Positions 34,842-44,123 of a DNA stretch of 64,000 bases are shown here, in pieces. A program made the position numbers and the translations under genes. The stretch is from positions 3,957,001-4,021,000 of the forward strand of contig NZ_CP016268.1 of NCBI RefSeq assembly GCF_001677435.1, written 5' to 3'. Within the stretch, counting starts at the first letter, position 1. The number at the start of each line of letters is the position of its first letter. The notes below the pieces were generated by a model. It saw nothing but the letters and a program-made list of their open reading frames with translations. It did no database searches and was not told where the DNA came from. The DNA comes from Woeseia oceani. Its GTDB lineage: Bacteria > Pseudomonadota > Gammaproteobacteria > Steroidobacterales > Woeseiaceae.

Positions 34842-37556
34842 ATGCCCAAGCCCGCTAAACAGTCTGCCAACACCACCGCTCGCCGCCCTCGCTGGCGGCG
34901 CTGGCTGGTCCTGCTGACCGGCCTCAGCCTGTGCGGAACGCTTGGCATTGCCGCCGGCATCATTGGCGCCTGGTTCTACGTCGTGCCGGGGCTGCCGGCG
35001 GCCGAAACCATCCGGGATATCCCGCTGCAGATCCCGCTGCGCATATTCAGCCGTGACGGCCGCTTGATTGAGGAAGTCGGCGAACGCCGGCGCATAATCG
35101 TGACTTTCGACGAGCTGCCGCCACACGTGGTCAATGCCTTTGTCGCCGCCGAAGACAGCCGCTTTTTCAGCCACCCCGGGGTAGACCCCATCGGTATTGG
35201 CCGCGCACTGGTCAACTACGTGCGTTCCGGGTCTCGCGGCCAGGGCGGCAGCACCATCACCCAGCAGCTGGCCCGCGACTATTTTTTGACCCGCGAACGC
35301 CTGTTCAGCCGAAAACTGCGCGAAGCATTCCTGGCCTGGAAGATCGAGCAGGAATTCAGCAAACAGGAAATCATGGCGCTGTTCGTGAACAAGATGTTCT
35401 TCGGCCAACGCGCCTATGGCGTCGCGGCGGCAGCACAGGTCTACTTCGGCAAGCCGCTCAGTAATATAAGTGTCAGCGAGGCCGCGATTCTTGCCGGCGT
35501 ACTGCCCGCACCGTCCTTCTACAATCCGGTTCGCAGCGCCGGCAATGCGCGAATCCGTCGCGACTACGTACTCGGCCGCATGCTCGACCTCGGCTTTGTT
35601 GATCAAAGCGAGTACCGAGTGGCGATGGAAGAACCGGTCATGTCACAGCTGCACGGCACGGCCACCGAGTTGTCTGCACCGTATGTTGCGGAAATGGTTC
35701 GGCGGGAAATGCTCGAACGCTACGGCGAAGACACCTACTCCGCCGGCTACAGAGTCGTGACCACGCTCGACTCGCGGATGCAGAACAGCGCCACGTATGC
35801 GCTGAAGAATGGCCTGCTGGAGTTTACCCGTCGGCGCGGTTATCGCGGCCCGATCGACCGCATCGACTTTGATCCTGCGCTGCACGAACGGCCGTTTACA
35901 GAATGGCCGGAAGAAACGCAGCTGGCACTCGACGGTTACAGCAAGCCGGGTGGCTTGCTGGTCGCGCTGGTGACCCGCCTGCGGGATGACAACGGTGCCG
36001 ACATCGTCCTTGAGGATGGCTCGCGGAACGTGTTGCCCTGGCACGGGATTTCCTGGGCACGGCCGTACATCGACGGGCAAAGTCGCGGCCCGGTGCCGAC
36101 CAGTGTCGGCCAGGTACTGAACCCTGGCGATATCGTGCATATCATGCCGATCCAGGCCGGCGGTTATGCGCTGGCTCAGGCGCCACGCGTGCAGGGCGCC
36201 ATAGTCTCACTGGACCCGAAAGACGGCGCGATCACCAGTCTCGCCGGCGGCTTCGACTTCTCAATCAGCAAGTACAACCGCGCCAACCAGGCTTCGCGGC
36301 AACCGGGCTCGTCGTTCAAGCCCTTTATTTATTCGGCAGCACTGGAGCACGGCAATACGGCCGCGACGCTGTTGCTGGATGCACCCGTGGTTATCAATTC
36401 TTCGGAGCTCGAAGCCGTCTGGCGACCCGTTAACTACACGGGACGCTTCTACGGCGAACAACGTATGCGCGAAGCGCTGGTGCGCTCTATGAACCTGGCC
36501 TCTGTGCGGCTGTTGCTGAACAACACGGGGATCGGCAATACACTAAGGCACCTCGAACCGTTTGGCTTCGGTCCGGCCACACTGATTCGCAACGGCTCAC
36601 TCGCACTCGGCGGTGGCAATGCTACGCCACTGGACATGGCGCAGGCCTATGCCGTGTTCGCCAATGGGGGTTATGCCGTCAAGCCGTACGTGATTGATGG
36701 AATTTTCGGGCCCAACAATGAAGAACTCTATCGCGCAGCGCCGGCCGTAGTCTGCGAACGCTGCCAGCCTGTCGAAGAGCCGCCCGCAGAGACGATCGCG
36801 GACGAAGTCGACGAGTTCGCCGAACTTGGTGTACCTGGCGAGCCGGATAGCATTGCCACACTGGACCGTTCGGAGGCGGCGGTCGCCGGTGACATCGCGG
36901 AGACAGTCTCGCCGGAACAGGTTGAGCGCAGTCAGGAGCTTGCCCTGCTGAACATGGTGGAGGTCGCCGAGACCTACCGGCCGGATGCCAGCGAGGAGCC
37001 GTCGCTGTACGAGGGCGTCAATCTCGCACCGCGCATCATCAGCGCGCAAAACGCCTATATCGTTGCCGACATGATGCGCGACGTGATCAATCGCGGCACC
37101 GGGCGCCGTGCACGGGTACTGGGACGCCGAGACCTTTCCGGCAAGACCGGTACGTCGAATGATCGCCGTGACGCCTGGTTTGCCGGCTTTAACGGCGACA
37201 TGTCATCGATAGTCTGGATTGGCTACGACAATTACGACCCACTGGGACCGGGCGAAGAGGGTTCACGGACCGCGCTGCCGGTGTGGATTGAATTTGCGAA
37301 GAGAGCGCTGCAAGGCGCACCCAACAATCAGCTGCCGATGCCCGAGGGCATCGTCACCGTGCGAATATCGAAAACATCCGGCTGCCCGGCAGATACACGT
37401 GTGCCGCCCAGTGACGCGATGTTCGAAATTTTCCGGGTCGGACACGTACCGGTTTGCCAACAGGCAGAAGAGCAGGAAGACATCTTCAATCAGGATGACG
37501 CTTACCAATTCGACGAAGAGCTGCCACCGTCCGGCGACGTTATTTTCCAGCGGTAG
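34842..37556 (+). CDS. mrcA: penicillin-binding protein 1A
   Basis: This bifunctional peptidoglycan synthase of 904 residues has an N-terminal membrane anchor (about 20-47), a GT51 glycosyltransferase domain with catalytic Glu104 in AAEDSRFF and GQGGSTITQQLAR, an OB-like insert, and a transpeptidase domain with Ser490/Lys493 in PGSSFKPF, the SMN motif and KTGTSND (Lys768). A long acidic insert (about 640-720) lies between the SMN and KTG motifs. The C-terminal tail is acidic. The divergent pairing with pilM is conserved in related bacteria. Confidence 0.95.
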   Translation: MPKPAKQSANTTARRPRWRRWLVLLTGLSLCGTLGIAAGIIGAWFYVVPGLPAAETIRDIPLQIPLRIFSRDGRLIEEVGERRRIIVTFDELPPHVVNAFVAAEDSRFFSHPGVDPIGIGRALVNYVRSGSRGQGGSTITQQLARDYFLTRERLFSRKLREAFLAWKIEQEFSKQEIMALFVNKMFFGQRAYGVAAAAQVYFGKPLSNISVSEAAILAGVLPAPSFYNPVRSAGNARIRRDYVLGRMLDLGFVDQSEYRVAMEEPVMSQLHGTATELSAPYVAEMVRREMLERYGEDTYSAGYRVVTTLDSRMQNSATYALKNGLLEFTRRRGYRGPIDRIDFDPALHERPFTEWPEETQLALDGYSKPGGLLVALVTRLRDDNGADIVLEDGSRNVLPWHGISWARPYIDGQSRGPVPTSVGQVLNPGDIVHIMPIQAGGYALAQAPRVQGAIVSLDPKDGAITSLAGGFDFSISKYNRANQASRQPGSSFKPFIYSAALEHGNTAATLLLDAPVVINSSELEAVWRPVNYTGRFYGEQRMREALVRSMNLASVRLLLNNTGIGNTLRHLEPFGFGPATLIRNGSLALGGGNATPLDMAQAYAVFANGGYAVKPYVIDGIFGPNNEELYRAAPAVVCERCQPVEEPPAETIADEVDEFAELGVPGEPDSIATLDRSEAAVAGDIAETVSPEQVERSQELALLNMVEVAETYRPDASEEPSLYEGVNLAPRIISAQNAYIVADMMRDVINRGTGRRARVLGRRDLSGKTGTSNDRRDAWFAGFNGDMSSIVWIGYDNYDPLGPGEEGSRTALPVWIEFAKRALQGAPNNQLPMPEGIVTVRISKTSGCPADTRVPPSDAMFEIFRVGHVPVCQQAEEQEDIFNQDDAYQFDEELPPSGDVIFQR

Positions 37557-37635
37557 CAGAACAACGCTGGTTCGCGGCAAAGGCGCGTACTACACTGGCC
37601 GCATTGTCAGGGTGCACAGAGGTGACCTTTACGAT

Positions 37636-38253
37636 ATGAGCAGACGAGGCGTCATCGGGCAGGATCGTGCACGCCAGATGCTGGCGCAGGAAGCGGCCCG
37701 CATAATTTGCGATCAGGGCATTCAGGATTACCGCCTCGCAAAAACCAAAGCTGCCGAACGACTCGGGATGAGTGCGCGCGGCTCGCTGCCCGGCAACCCC
37801 GAAATCGAACAGGCTGTCAGCGAGCACCTCGCCTTGTTTGGTCGTGAATCGCACTCCAGCCTGTTACAGACACTGCGCCGGGCAGCAGTGTCTGCAATGA
37901 ATGTACTCAGCGATTTTTCACCCCGCCTGGTAGGCCCCGTGTTGAACGGTACCGCAAGCGAAACTGCCGCAGTCAATTTGCACGTCTTTACGGACACGCC
38001 GGAGCTGGTTGCCATCGCTCTGGATAAGGTGTCCGTTGCGTACAAGCCTTTTGAACGGCGCCTGAAAAGCCGGCGTAAGCAAGCGGAAACTTACGCAGCG
38101 TTTCGCTTCGAGCATGACAACGCGCTGATAGAAGCCACGGTGTTTCCGTTTGACGGAATAAGGCAGGCGCCCATCAGCCCTGTTGATGGCAAGCCAATGC
38201 GCCGGGCTGACAGCGACGCCGTACGCCGCTTGCTGGAAGAGCCCGCTTACTGA
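37636..38253 (+). CDS. nucleotidyltransferase-like conserved protein
   Basis: The 205-residue protein (MSRRGVIGQDRARQMLAQEA at the N-terminus) resembles a gammaproteobacterial family annotated as nucleotidyltransferase-domain protein. I can see the conserved blocks SARGSLPGNPEIEQAVSEHL, LFGRESHSS and RFEHDNALIEATVFPFDG, but not a classic GS-x-D-x-D catalytic motif, so the activity is uncertain. The ATG was chosen for family length; AGAGGTGA lies upstream. The gene ends 32 bp before a strong bidirectional terminator. Confidence 0.7.
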   Translation: MSRRGVIGQDRARQMLAQEAARIICDQGIQDYRLAKTKAAERLGMSARGSLPGNPEIEQAVSEHLALFGRESHSSLLQTLRRAAVSAMNVLSDFSPRLVGPVLNGTASETAAVNLHVFTDTPELVAIALDKVSVAYKPFERRLKSRRKQAETYAAFRFEHDNALIEATVFPFDGIRQAPISPVDGKPMRRADSDAVRRLLEEPAY

Positions 38254-38285
38254 TTCGGTCTGGCGCGAAAGCCCGGCAAGCGGGC

Positions 38286-38316
38286 AAAAAAAACCCCGCC
38301 GCAGCGGGGTTTTTTT
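38286..38316. terminator. bidirectional terminator
   Basis: A GC stem of six pairs (38294-38299 with 38304-38309) around a CGCA loop is flanked by eight A residues on the left and seven T residues on the right, which pair and also serve as U-tracts in both directions. It separates the convergent nucleotidyltransferase-like gene and gltA. Confidence 0.93.
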
Positions 38317-38332
38317 ATTGGAGTCGCGCTGC

Positions 38333-39628
38333 TTAGCGCTGATCGATCGACACGTAGTCGCGGGTCGGCTCGCCCGTGTAGAGCTGCCGCGGGCGGCTGA
38401 TCCGACCGTTGGGGTCGGTAATCATTTCGCGCCAGTGCGCTGTCCAGCCAACCGTCCGGCCGATGGCGAACATCACCGTGAACATTGACGTCGGGATGCC
38501 TAACGCGCGGTAAATGATGCCGGAATAGAAATCCACGTTCGGGTACAGGTTTTTCTCGATGAAGTATTCGTCCTTCAACGCAACTTGCTCCAGTTCCAGG
38601 GCAAGATCGAACAGCGGCGAATTGGTGCGCCCCATCTGTTTCAGAACCTTGTGGCACATCTCGCGGATGATCGTCGCCCGCGGATCGAAGTTCTTGTAAA
38701 CGCGATGGCCGAAACCCATCAGGCGGAACGGGTCGTTCTTGTCTTTGGCCTTGGCAACGAACTTCGGAATATTTTTCACATCACCGATAGCCTCCAGCAT
38801 GCGCAATACCGCTTCGTTAGCGCCACCGTGCGCCGGCCCCCACAGGGCCGAAATGCCCGCGGCGATAGCCGAATACGGATTGGCGCCCGAGCTGCCGGCC
38901 ATCCGCACTGTCGATGTGGAACAATTCTGTTCGTGATCCGCGTGCAATATGAACAACAGATCGAGGGCTTCCGCCGCTACCGGATTGATTTCATACGGCT
39001 CGGCGGGAACCGCGAAAAACATTTGCAGCATGTTTTCGCAGTAACCGAGGTCGTTGCGTGGGTAGACAAAAGGCTGGCCGCAGGTGTGCTTGTAGGCAGC
39101 AGCGGCGATGGTTGGCATCTTGGCCAGAATGCGGTGAGCAAACACTTCACGCGCATCCGGGTTATTGATGTCCATCGTGTCGTGGTAGTACGCCGACATG
39201 GAGCCAACGACTGCCGATAACATCGCCATCGGGTGCGCGTCGTAACGGAACCCGGTGAAGAATCGCAGCATGCCCTCGTTAAGCATCGTGTGCGTACGGA
39301 TGGAAGTATCGAAACGCGCCAACTGTTCCTTGGTCGGTAACTCGCCGTACAAGAGCAGGTACGAGATTTCCATGAAGTTGGATTTGGCAGCGAGCTGCTC
39401 TACCGGGTAACCGCGATACAGCAATATGCCCTTCTGACCATCGATGAACGTGATCTTGCTCTCGCAGGAACCTGTCGCGCCGTAACCGGGATCGTAGGTA
39501 AAGACACCTTCTTGCTGATACAGGCTGCTGATGTTGACAACATCCGGCCCCATGGTTCCTTTGTGAATCGGCAGTTCCGTTGGATCACTACCGTCATTTC
39601 TCGTCAGCGTATAAACGTCTTTACTCAT
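38333..39628 (-). CDS. gltA: citrate synthase (type II)
   Basis: GltA condenses oxaloacetate and acetyl-CoA. The 431-residue length and N-terminal domain ([18 protein letters not shown]) are those of the hexameric, NADH-sensitive type II enzyme of gammaproteobacteria. Catalytic histidines are in [26 protein letters not shown] and [15 protein letters not shown]. The ATG at 39628 has GAGGA five to eight bases upstream; an ATG two codons earlier is in frame. Together with ppc it governs carbon entry into the TCA cycle. Confidence 0.97.
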   Translation of the reverse strand: MSKDVYTLTRNDGSDPTELPIHKGTMGPDVVNISSLYQQEGVFTYDPGYGATGSCESKITFIDGQKGILLYRGYPVEQLAAKSNFMEISYLLLYGELPTKEQLARFDTSIRTHTMLNEGMLRFFTGFRYDAHPMAMLSAVVGSMSAYYHDTMDINNPDAREVFAHRILAKMPTIAAAAYKHTCGQPFVYPRNDLGYCENMLQMFFAVPAEPYEINPVAAEALDLLFILHADHEQNCSTSTVRMAGSSGANPYSAIAAGISALWGPAHGGANEAVLRMLEAIGDVKNIPKFVAKAKDKNDPFRLMGFGHRVYKNFDPRATIIREMCHKVLKQMGRTNSPLFDLALELEQVALKDEYFIEKNLYPNVDFYSGIIYRALGIPTSMFTVMFAIGRTVGWTAHWREMITDPNGRISRPRQLYTGEPTRDYVSIDQR

Positions 39629-39713
39629 TATCATCCTCAATCGTTGGTCCGCAGCAAACTGCGTGACCGACCTAACATCACGAAACTGCGCCTTGCAGGC
39701 GCTCGTGTAGAAC

Positions 39714-39739
39714 GACCCCGGGAACAGTATACCGGGGTC
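39714..39739. repeat. inverted repeat upstream of gltA
   Basis: Two perfect 8-bp arms, GACCCCGG (39714-39721) and CCGGGGTC (39732-39739), flank ten bases, about 90-110 bp upstream of the gltA start and after rpmE. There is no T-tract, so it is either a weak terminator for rpmE or a regulator site for gltA. Confidence 0.5.
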
Positions 39740-39906
39740 CGATTATCGGTCAGACGAGGCCCGGAGAGCTACCACGTCGCGGTAGTTTCTCCTGCAATGA
39801 CAGCGGCTATAGCGTCCAGGCGCAGCCTTGATTGCCAGCGCCTGGTCATCCGCGGTGGTGGCCGTTGCCCAAATCCGCGACGGGATCGGGCGAAACGCGC
39901 GACGGG

Positions 39907-40131
39907 TTACTCTGCGGACGCGGCTTTGGAGCCCATGCCGTACTTGCGACGGAACTTGTCGACCCTGCCACCGGTATCAAGAATCTTCTGTTTGCCGGTG
40001 TAGAAAGGATGGCAGGCAGAACAAACTTCGATAGCCAGATCCTCGCCGAGGGTCGAACGGGTAATGAACTCGTTGCCGCAGCTGCAAGCAACTTTGGTTT
40101 CGCTGTAGTTCGGGTGAATCTCGGCTTTCAT
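39907..40131 (-). CDS. rpmE: 50S ribosomal protein L31
   Basis: The 74-residue protein starts [20 protein letters not shown] and has the zinc-binding set Cys16, Cys18, Cys37 and Cys40, so it is the zinc-containing (C+) form rather than the zinc-independent paralogue. The [19 protein letters not shown] block is typical. GGAGA precedes the ATG. The gene stands alone with its own predicted promoter. Confidence 0.97.
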   Translation of the reverse strand: MKAEIHPNYSETKVACSCGNEFITRSTLGEDLAIEVCSACHPFYTGKQKILDTGGRVDKFRRKYGMGSKAASAE

Positions 40132-40173
40132 TTCGGTTCTCCGGCGTGGCAGCGCGGTACAAAAAGGTCGCGT

Positions 40174-40202
40174 AGCATAATGCGAAGCGCCTGAGGCTGC
40201 AA
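40174..40202 (-). promoter_or_regulatory. predicted rpmE promoter
   Basis: On the minus strand TTGCAG and TATGCT are separated by 17 bp, about 45 bp upstream of the rpmE start. The -10 matches four of six consensus bases and the -35 only three, so this is a moderate prediction. Confidence 0.5.
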
Positions 40203-40224
40203 GCCCCCTGCAGCGGGCTTCGCG

Positions 40225-40247
40225 TTATCCACAAAACCTGTGGATAA
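40225..40247. repeat. pair of consensus DnaA boxes in inverted orientation
   Basis: TTATCCACA (40225-40233) and its exact reverse complement TGTGGATAA (40239-40247) are separated by five bases. Both are perfect DnaA 9-mers. A near match (TGTGGAAGA) follows at 40251-40259 and a further match to TTATNCACA in reverse is at 40428-40436. The sites lie upstream of the rpmE promoter. Confidence 0.75.
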
Positions 40248-40427
40248 GGTTGTGGAAGAAAATTGAGTGAATGCGCTAAGTGGGCATTTTTAAAGCCCCG
40301 GCATTAGAATGTCTACTTTGTGTCCAATTTATTAATACGAATAAAAACAATGGTTTATCATCCTTTCCGCAGGGGCGCACTGAGCAACGGTCATGATTAT
40401 GCTAAAAACGCCGCTTAAGGTCAGGCT

Positions 40428-40436
40428 TGTGCATAA
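40428..40436 (-). promoter_or_regulatory. third DnaA-box match
   Basis: TGTGCATAA is the reverse of TTATGCACA, which fits the relaxed DnaA box TTATNCACA. On its own it could be chance; its interest is the proximity to the perfect pair 180 bp away. Confidence 0.4.
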
Positions 40437-40474
40437 CGGTAACTGCGTGGAACATCCCGCGCACACGGCCGCCC

Positions 40475-41638
40475 TTACGCGATCGCCTCTGCGGACGGTA
40501 AAAAGTGGGCCTGCAATTCGTTCAGAAAACGCAGACCCAACGGGGTAGGCCGCCAGGTTGCTGACCCTGCCGCCTGCATCAGGCCGCGATCAGCAAGCTC
40601 GGCCACGCCAGGCCGCGCAACATCGAACGACAGGCCGGTCCGCTCTTCGAATACTCGCTCGGCAAAGCCATCCGGCAGGCGCAAGGCATTCAGCATGAAC
40701 TCGAACAACAGATCGGCCTCGGCGACGCGCACCAACGGGTGCCGGGCGAGGTCATCCCGCTCGGCGCATTCCATATAGGTCTGTGGGTGGGCTGGTTTCT
40801 TGTAACGCCAGATCCTGCCGGCCCGGTCGGTCACTTTGCCGTGCGCCCCCGCCCCAACCGCAAGGTAATCACCGAACGTCCAGTAATTGCGGTTGTGCCG
40901 GCAGCTCTTGCCGTTACGGGCGAACGCCGAAATTTCGTAGCGTCGGTAGCCCGCCTGCTCCAGGTGCCTGAACGCGGCCTCTTGCATATCCCAGCTCAGC
41001 TCGTCGTCCGGCAGTTCCGCGGGCGGCCGCTGATGAAACACGGTGTTCGGCTCCAGCGTAAGCTGGTAGAACGACAGATGCTCGGGTGCCAATGCGACCG
41101 CCTGCGCAAGGTCAGCCAGCGCCATGGCCAGCGTCTGCCCCGGCAGCGCGAACATCAGGTCGAGATTCAGGTTGTCGAAACCCGCCGCCCTCGCGTCAGC
41201 GACCGCCTGGGTAATCTCACCCGGACCGTGAATTCGACCCAGCCGTGTCAGGGCATCCGCGCTGAAGCTCTGGGCCCCCAAGGATAAACGGTTGACGCCA
41301 GCTTCACGATAGCCGGCAAGGTTGTGGCGTTCAACCGTGCCCGGATTGGCTTCCATCGTCACTTCAATGTCGTCGGCCAGGACGAAGTGCTCCCGAACGG
41401 AGTCCAGCAGCTGACCAATCTCAGCGCCGCTGAACAGGCTGGGCGTACCGCCGCCGATGAACAGGCTGCTGACCACCCGGTCTTCCGCTTGCGGTGCTTC
41501 GTAGCGCAAGTCTCGCTGCAGCGCCTTGACGTAACGCTCACGCGGGATGGCCGGGCCCGCCGTGTGGGAGTTGAAGTCGCAGTAGGGGCATTTCTTGACG
41601 CACCACGGCAGATGCAGGTACAGCGCCAGCGGCGGCAT
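40475..41638 (-). CDS. hemW: HemW-like radical SAM heme chaperone
   Basis: The 387-residue protein (start at MPPLALYLHLPW) has the radical SAM cluster motif WCVKKCPYCDFNSH (C-x3-C-x2-C), GGGTPSL, EANPGTVE and RLSLGAQSF, and the C-terminal HemW-type domain LNALRLPDGF. The family was long annotated as oxygen-independent coproporphyrinogen oxidase but is now regarded as a heme-binding chaperone. The ATG overlaps the rdgB stop by one base. Neighbour rdgB is its usual partner in proteobacteria. Confidence 0.93.
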   Translation of the reverse strand: MPPLALYLHLPWCVKKCPYCDFNSHTAGPAIPRERYVKALQRDLRYEAPQAEDRVVSSLFIGGGTPSLFSGAEIGQLLDSVREHFVLADDIEVTMEANPGTVERHNLAGYREAGVNRLSLGAQSFSADALTRLGRIHGPGEITQAVADARAAGFDNLNLDLMFALPGQTLAMALADLAQAVALAPEHLSFYQLTLEPNTVFHQRPPAELPDDELSWDMQEAAFRHLEQAGYRRYEISAFARNGKSCRHNRNYWTFGDYLAVGAGAHGKVTDRAGRIWRYKKPAHPQTYMECAERDDLARHPLVRVAEADLLFEFMLNALRLPDGFAERVFEERTGLSFDVARPGVAELADRGLMQAAGSATWRPTPLGLRFLNELQAHFLPSAEAIA

Positions 41639-42249
41639 CAGGCCCACCGCTTCGCCAGTCCGTCAGACAAGGCACGAAACGCCTTGCCGCGATGACTGCG
41701 CGCATTCTTCTCGGTTGCACTCAGTTCCGCCGCGCAGCGCGCCAGCTCGGGATCGAAAAACACAGGGTCGTAGCCGAAGCCGCCCGCACCGCGGCGAGCC
41801 GCGGCGATCCGTCCACGCCACACGCCTTCCTCAATCAGCGGCGACTCGTCGCCGGCACTGGCAACAAAAACAGCGGCACAATGAAAGCCCGCACCGCGCT
41901 CTGCGGCCGGACGATCGCCCAGCTCATGCAGCAGTTTGTCGATATTGTCATCGTCGCTGGCATCAGGCCCGGCGTAGCGGGCCGAGTACACGCCAGGCGC
42001 GCCGTGCAGCGCGTCCACCGCCAGCCCTGAATCGTCCGCGATGGCCGGCAGCCCGGTAAGGCGCGCGGCGTGGCGCGCTTTGAGCAGCGCGTTGGCAACA
42101 AAACTGTCGCCGTCTTCCACCGCTTCGGGGATAGCGAAATCCGTCTGGGCGCACACCTCAATCCCGAGCGGTGCCAGCAGGCTTGCGATTTCGCGAAGCT
42201 TGCCGCGATTGCCGCTAGCAATGACCACACGCTGTGGAACAGAAGGCAT
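41638..42249 (-). CDS. rdgB: XTP/dITP pyrophosphatase
   Basis: The 203-residue HAM1/RdgB protein hydrolyses non-canonical purine NTPs. VIASGNRGKLREI, AIADDSGLAVDALHGAPGVYSARYAG, GGFGYDPVFFDPE and SHRGKAF are the family blocks. It lies 9 bp after rph and overlaps hemW, forming rph-rdgB-hemW. Confidence 0.96.
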   Translation of the reverse strand: MPSVPQRVVIASGNRGKLREIASLLAPLGIEVCAQTDFAIPEAVEDGDSFVANALLKARHAARLTGLPAIADDSGLAVDALHGAPGVYSARYAGPDASDDDNIDKLLHELGDRPAAERGAGFHCAAVFVASAGDESPLIEEGVWRGRIAAARRGAGGFGYDPVFFDPELARCAAELSATEKNARSHRGKAFRALSDGLAKRWA

Positions 42250-42258
42250 CAGCTTGTC

Positions 42259-42978
42259 TCAGACCGATTCCAGCACGGCATTCTGCAAGGCCATGATCGT
42301 ACTCACGCCATCAGTCGCCAAATCAAGCAGCGTTGCGAATTCCGCGCGAGAAAAAGCATGGCCCTCGGCCGTGCCTTGCACTTCGATAAAGTGGCCGGCC
42401 TCGTTCATCACCACGTTCATGTCGGTCTCGGCACTGGAATCTTCCGCGTAGTCGAGATCCAGTACCGGCGTGCCATCGAAAATGCCGACGGACACGGCCG
42501 CAATCTGCCCGTGCAGCGGGTTGCGCTTGAGTTCACGGGTCGCACACAGACGTTTCATGGCGATACTCAGCGCCACGAAAGCGCCACTGATGGCCGCGGT
42601 GCGAGTGCCGCCGTCGGCCTGCAGCACATCGCAGTCGAGCGTGACCGTGCGCTCACCCAGCGCTTCAAGGTCCGTCGCTGCCCGCAATGAGCGGCCGATC
42701 AGTCGCTGAATTTCCTGGGTACGCCCGCTTTGCTTGCCGCGCGCCGCTTCACGCCCGGAGCGGGTATGCGTCGAGCGCGGCAACATGCCGTACTCGCCGG
42801 TTACCCAGCCGCTGCCCTGACCGCGCATCCATGGCGGCACGCGCCGCTCGACACTGGCGGTGCACAACACCCGGGTATCGCCAAACTCGGCCAGCACGCT
42901 GCCCTCCGCATGCCGGGTAAAGTCCGCGGTAAATCGCACGGTTCGTAAATCGTTGGCTGCGCGGCCACTGGGTCGCAT
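42259..42978 (-). CDS. rph: ribonuclease PH
   Basis: The 239-residue phosphorolytic 3'-5' exoribonuclease trims tRNA precursors. [41 protein letters not shown], the phosphate-binding [34 protein letters not shown] and MNVVMN are all present. The ATG has AGGAG six bases upstream; a ten-residue longer reading lacks one. It heads the rph-rdgB-hemW unit. Confidence 0.96.
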   Translation of the reverse strand: MRPSGRAANDLRTVRFTADFTRHAEGSVLAEFGDTRVLCTASVERRVPPWMRGQGSGWVTGEYGMLPRSTHTRSGREAARGKQSGRTQEIQRLIGRSLRAATDLEALGERTVTLDCDVLQADGGTRTAAISGAFVALSIAMKRLCATRELKRNPLHGQIAAVSVGIFDGTPVLDLDYAEDSSAETDMNVVMNEAGHFIEVQGTAEGHAFSRAEFATLLDLATDGVSTIMALQNAVLESV

Positions 42979-43089
42979 CGCTTGCTCCTGAGATGGAATA
43001 AAAGACAAAAGGCCACCGTGACGGTGGCAGGCGGGTGTTGCAGGCGCACAGTTTACTGAAAAACACAGCGCAGACGCGCGGTTTCACAC

Positions 43090-43836
43090 TTAAGGCGCTA
43101 TGAACCTCAATGCGGTGCCGGTCGTGTTATCGCTGTAAGGCGAATTGGCGGTCAGCGCCTTGACGCTCAGCGACTTGAGATTGTCGCCCAGTTCGCTGTC
43201 CGGCAGGGTCGCCAGTCGTGCGATCTCGGCATCGCTGAGCCCCGACCACAGACCGTCACTGCAAGCCAGCAGTACGTCACCCGGTTGCAGCGGCAGTTTC
43301 CGGGTCAGAGTCATGTCCGGAACGGGTGCATCACCGCCCAGGCAGCACTCAACGAAATTCCGCATCGGGTGATCGAGCGCTTCAGCCTCCGTTATTGCCC
43401 CTTCCTGGATCAGCACTTCGACGTGGCTGTGGTCGCGCGAACGCTGCACCAGCTGGCCATTGCGCATCAGGTAGATGCGGCTGTCGCCGATGTGGCACCA
43501 GTAGCTGCCTGATTCCTGCACCAGGCAAACAGCGCAAGTGGCCCGGGGCCGAAAGTCGACACCGATATCGGCGCCCAGCGCGACAATCTCGTCGTGCGCG
43601 CGTGCCAGCGCCATGTAAAGAAAACCTTGTGGATCAAAGATAGGCAGCGGCATCTTGGTGAACAGGTCCTGCACAACCCGGATGCCGGTTTCGGCCGCCA
43701 ACGCGCCGTCGGAGTGACCACCCATGCCATCGAACACCAGCATCAGCGCGGCATTCTCGGCAACAACGATGGCCGCACGGTCCTGATTGTCCTGCCGATC
43801 ACCGATCGCTGAGACCTTGCTGTATTCAATCTGCAT
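43090..43836 (-). CDS. PP2C-family serine/threonine phosphatase
   Basis: The 248-residue cytoplasmic phosphatase shows GDRQDNQDR, VFDGMGGHSDG, HIGDSRIYLMRNG, SDGLWSGLSD and DNTTGTAL, giving the metal-binding aspartates of PP2C/Stp1-type enzymes. A longer in-frame upstream reading lacks similarity, so the ATG at 43836 is preferred, with only a weak ribosome site. No partner kinase gene is in the window. It sits between rph and yicC, a location known from other gammaproteobacteria. Confidence 0.87.
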   Translation of the reverse strand: MQIEYSKVSAIGDRQDNQDRAAIVVAENAALMLVFDGMGGHSDGALAAETGIRVVQDLFTKMPLPIFDPQGFLYMALARAHDEIVALGADIGVDFRPRATCAVCLVQESGSYWCHIGDSRIYLMRNGQLVQRSRDHSHVEVLIQEGAITEAEALDHPMRNFVECCLGGDAPVPDMTLTRKLPLQPGDVLLACSDGLWSGLSDAEIARLATLPDSELGDNLKSLSVKALTANSPYSDNTTGTALRFIAP

Positions 43837-44123
43837 GGGATTCTGCAATGTTGTCGTGCCCGTTCCGACCGGCAATGCCTCTCTGGCAGTGCAGCTCAGC
43901 TGTCGATAATTCCTGCATTGACTATCGCTTCTCTCTTGTCGAAGAATTCGCCGGCAGCGAATGCCGTCAGTGATCAAATGTTTCGCCGGGCCCCGAGCTT
44001 CCATTAGTATGGCCGCCGCAGGCTCCCGCACAGCACGATCCCGAGTATGAGGTCGGACGGGACCGCCAGTCTGTGACCCGAACAACAGTTTCCGAGGCGG
44101 GCCAATTTATCAGGGGTTAGTGA

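Larger units (their letters stand above)
40132..40474. promoter_or_regulatory. intergenic region upstream of rpmE
   Basis: This 343-bp region holds the rpmE promoter (40174-40202), a small AAGCCC/GGGCTT hairpin (40201-40220), the DnaA-box cluster described separately, and an AT-rich stretch near 40310-40365. I found no convincing gene in it; a plus-strand ORF from 40392 overlaps the hemW end and looks spurious. The hemW transcript also runs into this region. Confidence 0.6.

Noticed and set aside
40225-40436. Chromosomal replication origin
   Set aside because: DnaA boxes are present but too few, and there is no dnaA, dnaN, rpmH, mnmG or parAB neighbour; reported only as a cluster of sites.
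43837-44085. 83-residue N-terminal extension of the PP2C phosphatase
   Set aside because: It has no similarity to the family, and PP2C proteins of this type begin near the MQIEYSKVSAIGDRQDNQD segment.
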